Origin: an uncultured Clostridium sp.
GTDB lineage: Bacteria > Bacillota_A > Clostridia > Lachnospirales > Lachnospiraceae
Direction of reading: 5' to 3'
Length of the DNA: 16,255 bases
NCBI GenBank assembly: GCA_947174825.1
Contig: CAMWKN010000004.1
Span: 1-16,255 of the forward strand
In this document: piece after piece, positions 1 to 6,376 of the stretch
How positions within the stretch are numbered: the first letter of the stretch is position 1
Layout: each line of letters starts with the position of its first letter
The notes under the pieces: model-generated
What the model was told of the DNA's origin: nothing
The model's database searches: none
What the model saw: the letters and a program-made list of their open reading frames with translations, nothing else
Program-made: the position numbers and the translations under genes

Positions 1-818
1 GAATATGTATTTAACTGCATTTGAGGGGATTCGCCTAACTTCTCCCGATACAGCCGGGCAATTTTCTTTCTTTTCTGTATATTTTCTGAAAGATATCTTA
101 AATTACACAAACCCATTGCAGCCTGAAATTCATTCATTTTAGCATTTGCTCCTACTGCCACCACCAATTCCTGAGAGCGGATACCAAAATTCTTTAAATT
201 ATATAGACGATCCCACTGTTCTTGACTTCTGCAACACACCGCACCACCTTCAACGGAATGAAAAACTTTAGTAGCATGAAAACTAAAAATAGACATATCA
301 CCATGTATAGCAATATTTTTTCCGCGATACGTTTCTCCAAAAGCATGTGCAGCGTCATAAATCACTTTTAAATCATATTTGAAAGCAATTTCTTGGATTT
401 TATCTACATTGCAGATGTTTCCATATACATGAACCGGAATGATTGCCACCGTTTTTTCTGTAATCAATTCCTCTATTTTAGATTCATCAATCGTAAAGTC
501 CTCTTTGATATCACAAAATACCGGTTTCAGCTTATTCCTCAAAATAGCATGTGTCGTAGAAATAAAAGTATATGGTGTCGTGATTACTTCTGCACCTTCC
601 GGAAAACCCATAGACTGTATTGCTAATTCTAACGCCATATGACCATTCACAGTTAATGAAACATTTTCTACGCCAAGATATTCTGTTAATTTCTGCTCTA
701 ATTCTTTATGATAATCCCCCATATTAGTCAGCCATCGGCTGTCCCACAAAGGACGTATCATCTCGATATATTCTTCAAAAGGCGGCATCGCACTCTGTGT
801 TACCAGAATTTTTTCCAT
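1..818 (-). CDS. DegT/DnrJ/EryC1/StrS family PLP-dependent sugar aminotransferase (C-terminus outside window)
   Basis: The minus-strand frame opens at ATG 818-816 and stays open to the window edge, giving the first 272 residues of a family usually about 370-400 long. It begins MEKILVTQSAMPPFEEYIE. The fold-type-I features are clear: TVNGHMALELA near 57-66, DAAHAFG with the pyridine-binding Asp about 155, and SFHATKVFH with the PLP Schiff-base lysine at about K184, followed by EGGA and MNEFQAAMG. The family transfers an amino group from glutamate to a nucleotide-linked keto-sugar, typically at C3 or C4 of a dTDP- or UDP-deoxysugar. Which sugar is made here cannot be told. A GAGGA ribosome site lies just upstream. 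The gene follows the radical-SAM gene after a 47-bp gap, so the two are probably co-transcribed, possibly with more genes to the left. Confidence 0.93.
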   Translation of the reverse strand, partial: MEKILVTQSAMPPFEEYIEMIRPLWDSRWLTNMGDYHKELEQKLTEYLGVENVSLTVNGHMALELAIQSMGFPEGAEVITTPYTFISTTHAILRNKLKPVFCDIKEDFTIDESKIEELITEKTVAIIPVHVYGNICNVDKIQEIAFKYDLKVIYDAAHAFGETYRGKNIAIHGDMSIFSFHATKVFHSVEGGAVCCRSQEQWDRLYNLKNFGIRSQELVVAVGANAKMNEFQAAMGLCNLRYLSENIQKRKKIARLYREKLGESPQMQLNTY

Positions 819-865
819 ATCTTTTCCTCTTTCATCACTTAGATTTTGGGTTGGAAAAAATGCAA

Positions 866-1891
866 TTAACTCTGTTTCTGCTGTTCCCTCATAATATCTT
901 CCAATGTTACTGGTTCTTTTTCATCTCTGGTACCCCAGTGAATAACCCTTGGATCAGAGCAAATTGGATCTTTCATAATTTCTAAAAATTCCTTATGGTA
1001 AATATGGGCCGGATTCTGGACATTTTTATACCACCATTCCAGTTTGCTAATCTGAAACCACATAAATACAGGACGCAAGGTAACGTAATCTGCATGGTAC
1101 TGATTCAGACTGGTATCGATAAATTCCGGTATCTGTCTGAAATTACTATCCTGTACCACCATGGTGATTCGAAGAGTAAATCCATACTTTTGTTTTAACT
1201 CAGAAATAAATTCCAGATTCTCTTTTAATTTTTCTAAATTATCTTTTCCTGCCAGATAGGCATAGGTTCGTCTATCATAGCTATTGACTGTTACGGTAAT
1301 TCCTTTTATGTATGGAACCAGATGGCTGATTCTTGACCAGTTATCCTTAAACAAAGTTCCATTGGTTTCTATATTCATACGAAAATCTGGATTCTCCGGT
1401 TTCAGATTTTCCAACATATTCATTGTTTCCGGATTGGCAAAAAGATCTCCCGAACCGCTTAGGGAGATATGCTTCGCCTTTGGCAGAATGGCGCCTAAGC
1501 GATCCGCAATGGTTTTCATGTTGTCAATATAAGTCTGATCCGGTACATAAATTTCATGCCGACAAGAAGGGCAGGCATGATTGCAACGGTAATCAAACGC
1601 ACAATTAAACTCTACCGGATATTTGCTCTTTTCCCACATATCCCGTATCTCATCCTCTGACATCTCGATCAATTCATTATTGATGCAACGAGGGCACTCT
1701 CCCTCTCGACATTCAAAACGTTCCCCTCTTAGTAAGCCTTCTAATAATTGCTTTCTATTATCACTATTCCAGATATCCTCCATGGTATCTGTCAATAAAT
1801 TACCAATGACTACATTATTCCAACTGCATATTCTGACTTCTCCTTTTGGATTGATATATGCATGCTCAAAAAATCTGGTACAAAGTTTCAT
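866..1891 (-). CDS. Radical SAM protein with N-terminal SPASM-like cysteine cluster
   Basis: This 341-residue protein has a radical-SAM core with CX3CX2C at C103, C107 and C110 (CNHACPSC), a GGE-like loop LSGSGDL at 144-150, and the strand NIETNGTL at 173-180. The three cysteines hold the 4Fe-4S cluster that cleaves S-adenosylmethionine. Before the core lies a SPASM-like pattern: C4, GEVRIC ending at C22, GN at 30-31, IWNS at 40-43, then C61, C66 and C69. SPASM domains hold auxiliary 4Fe-4S clusters and normally follow the core, so the order looks permuted. The strong AGGAGAGGAGA ribosome site supports the start at 1891. The neighbouring aminotransferase suggests a nucleotide-sugar or glycan substrate, but radical-SAM/SPASM enzymes also modify peptides, so the reaction is unknown. 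It is the first gene downstream of the outward promoter at 2134-2142. Confidence 0.88.
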   Translation of the reverse strand: MKLCTRFFEHAYINPKGEVRICSWNNVVIGNLLTDTMEDIWNSDNRKQLLEGLLRGERFECREGECPRCINNELIEMSEDEIRDMWEKSKYPVEFNCAFDYRCNHACPSCRHEIYVPDQTYIDNMKTIADRLGAILPKAKHISLSGSGDLFANPETMNMLENLKPENPDFRMNIETNGTLFKDNWSRISHLVPYIKGITVTVNSYDRRTYAYLAGKDNLEKLKENLEFISELKQKYGFTLRITMVVQDSNFRQIPEFIDTSLNQYHADYVTLRPVFMWFQISKLEWWYKNVQNPAHIYHKEFLEIMKDPICSDPRVIHWGTRDEKEPVTLEDIMREQQKQS

Positions 1892-2035
1892 AATGTCTCC
1901 TCTCCTATCTTATCTTATAGTCCAGAAATTGATATACGAAACAAAGTTCAAGAACTCCATAACTATTTTTCTGATTCTATGATGCTTATTTTTTATACTA
2001 AGTGGGCAAATATACCATAATAGATATATAAGAAA

Positions 2036-2058
2036 TCCTTAAGTTTTTAACTTAAGGA
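2036..2058. repeat. Left inverted repeat of the putative invertible segment
   Basis: These 23 bp match the right site at 3235-3257 in inverted orientation, with 22 of 23 positions identical. The site is itself a dyad: ATCCTTAAGTT (2035-2045), a central TTT, then AACTTAAGGAT (2049-2059), a perfect 11-bp inverted repeat. Paired arms around a short asymmetric centre are typical of tyrosine-recombinase crossover sites. As a terminator it is unconvincing, because the stem is AT-rich and no T-run follows on either strand. Confidence 0.8.
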
Positions 2059-2071
2059 TACTATATGTATC

Positions 2072-2110
2072 GGCAGATTGCAACAAAAACATTACCTGTG
2101 CAATACTGCC
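2072..2110. repeat. Hairpin between outward promoter and left inverted repeat
   Basis: GGCAGATTGCA (2072-2082) can pair with TGCAATACTGCC (2099-2110), giving 11 base pairs with one bulged A (2105) and a 16-base loop. It lies in the expected 5' leader of the leftward transcript, 13 bp inside the left site. It could be an RNA leader structure, a weak attenuator, or an accessory binding site for the recombinase or a helper protein. A further CCTTAAG half-site copy overlaps its edge at 2109-2115. Confidence 0.5.
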
Positions 2111-2125
2111 TTAAGAATATCAGAT

Positions 2126-2142
2126 CTGCTTCTATTATAACA
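2126..2142 (-). promoter_or_regulatory. Outward-facing extended -10 promoter at the left end of the invertible segment
   Basis: On the minus strand TGTTATAAT (2142-2134) is a perfect extended -10 element (TGn plus TATAAT). The best -35 at normal spacing (AGGATT, 2162-2157) is poor, so recognition would rest on the extended -10. Transcription would begin near 2127 and run left through the hairpin and the left inverted repeat to the radical-SAM gene, with a leader of about 235 nt. It sits directly behind the recombinase stop codon. Inversion would turn it toward the glycosyltransferase operon. Confidence 0.5.
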
Positions 2143-2160
2143 CATAGAATGAACAAAATC

Positions 2161-3123
2161 CTACAGATCATTTAGAGCTTGCATTTTCTCCATATATTTC
2201 CTCTTTTTGTTCATATCACTATGGACATACAGACGCATAGTGGTACTAACATCTGCATGTCCCAGGATCTCGCTTAATGTTTTATAGTCACATCCTGCCT
2301 CAACACAACGAGTTGCAAAGGTATGTCGCAAACCATGAAAAGATACATAATGCATATCGTTTTTATCCATCAATCGATTGTAATATTCACGATATACCCT
2401 GGGTTCCATATACTTATTTTCCCTACCAGTTAGAAAGTAGGTTTCATTACTTTTTTGTAATGATTTCAGCAATACGATCATTTTTTGAGAGATCGGAATG
2501 ATCCGCATTGATTTTTTTGATTTTGGTGTTGTGATGATTACTTTCGAAGTTCCACAATCTCCATCTTTCAGGTAAATCCTCTGTAATGTTTTCGAAATAT
2601 AAATTGTACCAACATCCATATTGATTGCTCCCCATTGTAAAGCACATAATTCACCAATTCGCATTCCAGTAGATAATGCAAGCAAAATTCCTACATTCCG
2701 TGTATTCATATTTTCTTTTATTAGCGAAACAATCTGACGTTCTTGATGAATACTGAGAAACTTGCTCTTTTCTTCTTGTTGGGAAATAGGATATTTATAC
2801 TTCCCAACTGGAGCTGTTATATTGATTTCCTTTTCTGCATCATTCAGAATAGACAACCACAGTACTAAGATATCTTTTATCGTTTTGGTTGATAGTCCTC
2901 CTGTTTTATCCAAACGCCCATATTTCGATAAATGCCATATAAATTCCTGGTTTCTATTATAACTGATATCTTGTAAGTTCATATCTCCGAAATAAGGAAG
3001 AATATGATTAGAAATGATATTCATATATGTTGCATAAGTAGAGTCTTTAATATAAGAATGCTGCTTTGTACTCCAATATGCAATCCAGTTCCTAACTATA
3101 ATATTCTCTGTTTTTTTCATCAT
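2161..3123 (-). CDS. Tyrosine recombinase (phage-integrase family), likely DNA invertase
   Basis: This 320-residue protein has an N-terminal SAM-like DNA-binding domain (about 8-95) and a C-terminal catalytic domain (about 120-310). The active-site set is complete: R155 in TGMRIGELCALQW, a beta-hairpin lysine about K201 in TPKSKKSMR, H263 and R266 in HGLRHTFAT, H289 in LGHADV and the nucleophile Y299 in RLYVH. The family breaks and rejoins DNA through a 3'-phosphotyrosine link. There is no excisionase, relaxase, phage gene or tRNA attachment site nearby. The gene is instead enclosed by near-identical inverted repeats, which suits an invertase better than an integrase of a mobile island. The ribosome site TGGAGGA lies before tandem ATG codons at 3123 and 3120; the first is used here. 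A good promoter at 3163-3191 drives it. Confidence 0.93.
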   Translation of the reverse strand: MMKKTENIIVRNWIAYWSTKQHSYIKDSTYATYMNIISNHILPYFGDMNLQDISYNRNQEFIWHLSKYGRLDKTGGLSTKTIKDILVLWLSILNDAEKEINITAPVGKYKYPISQQEEKSKFLSIHQERQIVSLIKENMNTRNVGILLALSTGMRIGELCALQWGAINMDVGTIYISKTLQRIYLKDGDCGTSKVIITTPKSKKSMRIIPISQKMIVLLKSLQKSNETYFLTGRENKYMEPRVYREYYNRLMDKNDMHYVSFHGLRHTFATRCVEAGCDYKTLSEILGHADVSTTMRLYVHSDMNKKRKYMEKMQALNDL

Positions 3124-3162
3124 AACAAATCCTCCATCTATTTTTTGATTTTATGAGACAAA

Positions 3163-3191
3163 ATTCTAATTTCCAAGCTTAACAATTTCAA
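3163..3191 (-). promoter_or_regulatory. Sigma-A-type promoter of the recombinase gene
   Basis: On the minus strand TTGAAA (3191-3186) and TAGAAT (3168-3163) are separated by 17 bp. Each differs from the consensus -35 or -10 at one position. Transcription would start near 3156, about 33 nt before the recombinase ATG. The promoter lies inside the putative invertible segment, so recombinase expression should persist in both orientations. Confidence 0.6.
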
Positions 3192-3197
3192 GTAATT

Positions 3198-3225
3198 CAT
3201 TTGATGCAATTTGTAGCATCAAATG
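3198..3225. repeat. 10-bp dyad inside the right end of the invertible segment
   Basis: CATTTGATGC (3198-3207) is perfectly repeated in inverse as GCATCAAATG (3216-3225) around an 8-bp centre. It lies 9 bp inside the right inverted site and just upstream of the recombinase -35 box. It could be an operator controlling recombinase expression, or an accessory site helping synapsis. No T-run follows, so a terminator role is unlikely. Confidence 0.5.
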
Positions 3226-3234
3226 TCGTACTGT

Positions 3235-3257
3235 TCCTTAAGTTAAAAACATAAGGA
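3235..3257. repeat. Right inverted repeat of the putative invertible segment
   Basis: This site reads TCCTTAAGTT, central AAA, AACATAAGGA. Its reverse complement equals the left site except for one base in one arm, so the two sites face each other head to head about 1.2 kb apart. The central AAA versus TTT at the left site sets the polarity. The start of the glycosyltransferase gene follows 65 bp later. Confidence 0.8.
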
Positions 3258-3322
3258 CAAACAAAAAACAAATCGTTTATTCCTTATTATTTATGGAAAA
3301 CGGTGTCTTGAGGAGTTTAAGT

Positions 3323-4390
3323 ATGGAATTAGTTAGCATTGTAATACCAAATTATAATTATGGGAATTTCATTCGTCAAACTATGGAAAGTGCAGTACAT
3401 CAAACTTATCCAAATATAGAAATTATCGTAGTGGACGACCACTCTACTGATAATTCTGTAGAGATTGTAACAGAATATGTCAATACATACGACAATGTAT
3501 CTTTATATAAGAATGAAGTTAATCTGGGAGTGGTTGGCAATCATAACAAGGCTGTCAGCCTTAGTAAAGGACACTATATCTGTGTACTCTCTTCCGATGA
3601 CTACCTGGACGAACATTTTGTGGAAGAATGCGTTCAAAAATTTGAGGAACACCCTACTGCCGGAATGGTAGTGTCTGCCATGCATTTGGTAGATGACAAG
3701 GGCATAGTCACAGATGCACCGAATTATTACGGAAGCAGCTTTATCTGTAAAGGAATTTATCAGTGTAAAGTTTTTCTGATGTCGAATACCTTTGTACCAT
3801 CACAGGTTTTATTTAAAAGAGAATGCATTGAAAATCCTGAGGTAGGCGGTGCCTTTACTAATTTCGCAGATACCTTTATTGATACGGAATTGTGGTATCG
3901 CATCTGTCTGCATTATGATTTCCTGTACTTTGATAAACGTCTCTGCTATTACAGAAGTTACATCGGCAGTTATTCCAAATCCTATGACAATCTAAAAGGA
4001 GCCATGCAGTATTACTTATTGCGGCAGCATTGGCTGCGACTGGCAAAGGGAAATGATTATCTCCAGAGTTTTGGTGAGGAATCACTGCGCAGAACTCCAC
4101 TGTTTTGCATACGCAGTATCCGACAGCTGCTAACGCATGGACAGGAAGATATTAAGAATTTTGCTACTGCAAAACGGTATTTACGTTTGGCAGAGGCAAT
4201 TGACCCTAATATCGTAGAAAGTGAATATTATGCATTGGCAGAAGAGGTAATTGCGGCAAAAGAATTAGGTGACCTGGCAGCATTTCAGGAAGCAGAAGGA
4301 AAATATCTGGATTCTCTCAAGAGCGAAGCAAGTAAAGCGGTAACCAATACTGCTCCTTATGCATTGCCGGACTGTGCTGAGCTGATATAG
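3323..4390 (+). CDS. Family 2 glycosyltransferase (GT-A fold)
   Basis: The N-terminal half is a typical GT2 domain: VSIVIPNYNYG at 4-14, the nucleotide-binding IEIIVVDDHSTDNS around 32-45 with D38-D39, the NLG motif near 67-69, and the metal-binding SDD at 91-93 (LSSDDYLD). It should transfer a sugar from a nucleotide donor to a glycan, lipid or protein acceptor in the cytoplasm. The C-terminal third is mostly helical, with no membrane segment. An upstream in-frame ATG at 3293 has no ribosome site, while ATG 3323 has GAGGAG (3310-3315) at 7-nt spacing, so 3323 is chosen (355 residues). It is the first gene of the rightward operon and the only clear glycosyltransferase in it. Donor and acceptor are unknown. 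Confidence 0.9.
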   Translation: MELVSIVIPNYNYGNFIRQTMESAVHQTYPNIEIIVVDDHSTDNSVEIVTEYVNTYDNVSLYKNEVNLGVVGNHNKAVSLSKGHYICVLSSDDYLDEHFVEECVQKFEEHPTAGMVVSAMHLVDDKGIVTDAPNYYGSSFICKGIYQCKVFLMSNTFVPSQVLFKRECIENPEVGGAFTNFADTFIDTELWYRICLHYDFLYFDKRLCYYRSYIGSYSKSYDNLKGAMQYYLLRQHWLRLAKGNDYLQSFGEESLRRTPLFCIRSIRQLLTHGQEDIKNFATAKRYLRLAEAIDPNIVESEYYALAEEVIAAKELGDLAAFQEAEGKYLDSLKSEASKAVTNTAPYALPDCAELI

Positions 4391-4422
4391 GACTATAGAT
4401 TTCACCAGAATATGGAGGCAAA

Positions 4423-5577
4423 ATGGCAGAGAAATTCATAAGACACGAACATTCCATCAAAAAATTTTATCAATGTTTAGATGATATCATCGCACAAAAC
4501 CACATTCAGAAACGCAGAATTCTAATGTTTGGTTCCGGAATTCCTGCCAATATGGCAATTTATTATTTAAAAATACATGATGTTACCGTGGAAGCAATCT
4601 TGGATAATAATCCTGCAAAGCAGGGATCGGAACAATATAACACCCCTATTTATGCCCCTGCTGAATACTTATCAGAGTATGACGATACTATCCTGATCAT
4701 GATAGCATCTTCCTACGAAGACGCTATGATAAAGCAATTAGAGGAACTGGGATATGAAAAGCAACAAGTGATACAATTAATTCAGTTTGAAAAAGCCATG
4801 TCTGACTATTCCTTCTCCAATAGAGATGGATTTCGTGAACTGGACAGAATGGAAATACGACAACATCAATTGAATGTCCTAAAACACTTAAAATCAGTAT
4901 GTGATAAGCATGGACTGCGTTATTGGCTTTGTGGCGGAACTTTATTAGGTGCAGTAAGGCATCAGGGATACATACCATGGGATGATGATATTGATATTCT
5001 GGTTGAAATGAAAGATCTAAAAAAACTAACCGAATTATTAAAGACAGACCCTGTGTGTGGGATTGCTACTTATGTAGATAAAACAATAGATTTTTGTGAT
5101 TCCTGTTCCTATATGTACGAGCTGTCTTCGGATATGGATATTAATTATTTTCCGATGCAGGTAAGCTGTGGAATTAATATTGACCTGTTTCCACTTGTTG
5201 GGCTACCAGATAGTGAAACAGATATGGAACAGTATGTTATTCAAATCAAAAAGCTGGAAGAAAATGTATGGAATAAAATGTACTCTAAAAGCGAACTGAG
5301 AAAAGCGACAACGGAACTGATGAATTTTATGAGCCGTTATGATTTTGATGAATGCCAGAACTGCGGTTATATTCTAAGCAGACATTTTACAAAAGAAAGA
5401 ATGCCTGCTGACTATTACACGGAAACGACAGAAATGTTGTTTGAGGGAGAATTGTACAAAGTTCCAGCTAAATGGCATGAATATTTAGTTACTTTATTTG
5501 GCATGGATTATATGACGTTACCCCCAAAAGAAGAACAAGTAGCACATCATAATTTTAAAGCATATATGCCAAAATGA
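4423..5577 (+). CDS. LicD-family phosphotransferase with N-terminal Rossmann domain
   Basis: Residues about 31-120 form a Rossmann-like domain (ILMFGSGIPANMA, then AILDNNPAKQG and LIMIASSY). Residues about 145-380 are a LicD domain with its hallmark CGGTLLGAVRHQG at 170-182 and the acidic WDDDIDI at 186-192 (D187, D188, D189, D191). LicD proteins are nucleotidyltransferase-fold enzymes that move phosphocholine or a similar phospho-alcohol from a CDP donor onto glycans such as teichoic acid or lipooligosaccharide. The next gene encodes a cytidylyltransferase, which fits a CDP-linked donor. No other choline gene is present, so choline itself is not shown. GGAGG before ATG 4423 supports the start. 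The Rossmann fusion resembles domains in four later proteins of the operon. Confidence 0.9.
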   Translation: MAEKFIRHEHSIKKFYQCLDDIIAQNHIQKRRILMFGSGIPANMAIYYLKIHDVTVEAILDNNPAKQGSEQYNTPIYAPAEYLSEYDDTILIMIASSYEDAMIKQLEELGYEKQQVIQLIQFEKAMSDYSFSNRDGFRELDRMEIRQHQLNVLKHLKSVCDKHGLRYWLCGGTLLGAVRHQGYIPWDDDIDILVEMKDLKKLTELLKTDPVCGIATYVDKTIDFCDSCSYMYELSSDMDINYFPMQVSCGINIDLFPLVGLPDSETDMEQYVIQIKKLEENVWNKMYSKSELRKATTELMNFMSRYDFDECQNCGYILSRHFTKERMPADYYTETTEMLFEGELYKVPAKWHEYLVTLFGMDYMTLPPKEEQVAHHNFKAYMPK

Positions 5578-5593
5578 GAAAGGAATGGTTAAA

Positions 5594-6337
5594 ATGAATA
5601 TAGCTATTATATTCGCCGGTGGTAAAGGGATTCGGATGGGGAGTGGATTACCGAAACAATTCTTGGAAATTAATGGAAAACCAATTCTGATTCATACCGT
5701 AGAATTATTTCAGGAACATAACTGTATTGATAAAATTTACATCTCCGTATTAGAAGAATATCTCCATAAAACCATGAATCTGGTTAAAAAATACTGTCTG
5801 GACAAAGTTGTAAGAGTAATTCCCGGCGGCATGACTGCCCAAGACTCTATTTATATGGGATTGCAGTCAGCCAAACAGGAAAATCCCGGAGATTCTGTTG
5901 TTTTGATACATGATGGAGTAAGACCCTTTGTTTCTGAAGAAACCATTACCAGAAATATTGAAGGCGTTCATAAACATGGTAACGCCATTACCTGTACTCC
6001 TTGTTTTGAAACAATCTTATTAAGTCATACAAAAACAACAGTAGATAGCGTTCCTTATAGGAAAGATGTTTTTTCCGCCCAAGCGCCGCAAAGTTTTCGT
6101 CTGGATGATATCATTGCTGCACATGAACAAATACGAAAAGAAAACCCTACATATGAAAACATGGTAGATGCCTGTACGATTATGACTACACTAGGGAAGG
6201 CGGTCAACATGGTAGAAGGAAACCGCGGAAATATCAAAGTTACAACTCCGGAAGATGTATATATGTTTCGTGCCCTGATTCAGTATAAAGAAAATGAACA
6301 GGCATTTGGTCTTGGTCTGACAAACGGCATACATTAA
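5594..6337 (+). CDS. IspD/TarI-family cytidylyltransferase
   Basis: The protein (247 residues) starts MNIAIIFAGGKGIRMGSGLP: this is the CTP-binding loop of the IspD/TarI family, with K21 in PKQFLEINGKPIL. HDGVRPFV lies at 106-113, and TTPEDV near the C-terminus is also typical. The reaction is CTP plus an alditol or erythritol phosphate giving a CDP-alcohol. The LPKQF motif and setting between LicD and an SDR favour a TarI-like role in glycan donor synthesis over the isoprenoid role of IspD, but the substrate is not proven. A first ATG at 5585 is only 1 nt behind AAAGGA, while ATG 5594 is 9 nt behind it, so the second is chosen. It follows the LicD stop codon by 16 bp. Confidence 0.88.
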   Translation: MNIAIIFAGGKGIRMGSGLPKQFLEINGKPILIHTVELFQEHNCIDKIYISVLEEYLHKTMNLVKKYCLDKVVRVIPGGMTAQDSIYMGLQSAKQENPGDSVVLIHDGVRPFVSEETITRNIEGVHKHGNAITCTPCFETILLSHTKTTVDSVPYRKDVFSAQAPQSFRLDDIIAAHEQIRKENPTYENMVDACTIMTTLGKAVNMVEGNRGNIKVTTPEDVYMFRALIQYKENEQAFGLGLTNGIH

Positions 6338-6376
6338 GATCTTCACTATAATTGGCAGGAAGGAAAAATCGGTAAT

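Larger units (their letters stand above)
2036..3257. other. Putative invertible DNA segment (recombinase-bearing inversion switch)
   Basis: About 1.2 kb is bounded by the two 23-bp inverted sites. It contains one gene, the tyrosine recombinase, plus short flanks. The left flank carries an outward promoter and a hairpin; the right flank carries the recombinase promoter and another dyad. Outside lie two divergent gene modules whose first genes start about 145 bp to the left and 65 bp to the right. The layout resembles the Hin segment of Salmonella, where the recombinase rides inside the flipped DNA with an outward promoter, although Hin is a serine recombinase. Inversion is inferred from geometry. 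No alternative orientation can be seen in a single sequence. Confidence 0.65.

Noticed and set aside
1945..1956. Palindrome AGTTCAAGAACT upstream of the radical-SAM gene as a regulator site
   Set aside because: The arms are only 5 bp, the spacing does not fit the LexA box, and nothing else marks it as an operator.
2036..2058. Left inverted repeat read as a rho-independent terminator for the recombinase gene
   Set aside because: The stem is almost all A and T, there is no T-run after it, and a near-identical copy stands in inverted orientation at the other end of the same gene.
2161..3123. Recombinase as the integrase of an integrative element or prophage
   Set aside because: No direct repeats, tRNA gene, excisionase, relaxase or phage genes are visible; the flanking repeats are inverted and enclose only the recombinase.
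2036..3257. Recombinase plus inverted repeats as an insertion sequence
   Set aside because: The bases just outside the two repeats show no target-site duplication, and the enzyme is a tyrosine recombinase rather than a DDE transposase. It remains a minor alternative.
3293..3322. Glycosyltransferase start at ATG 3293
   Set aside because: There is no ribosome site before it, while ATG 3323 has GAGGAG at 7 nt and begins the family's normal N-terminus.
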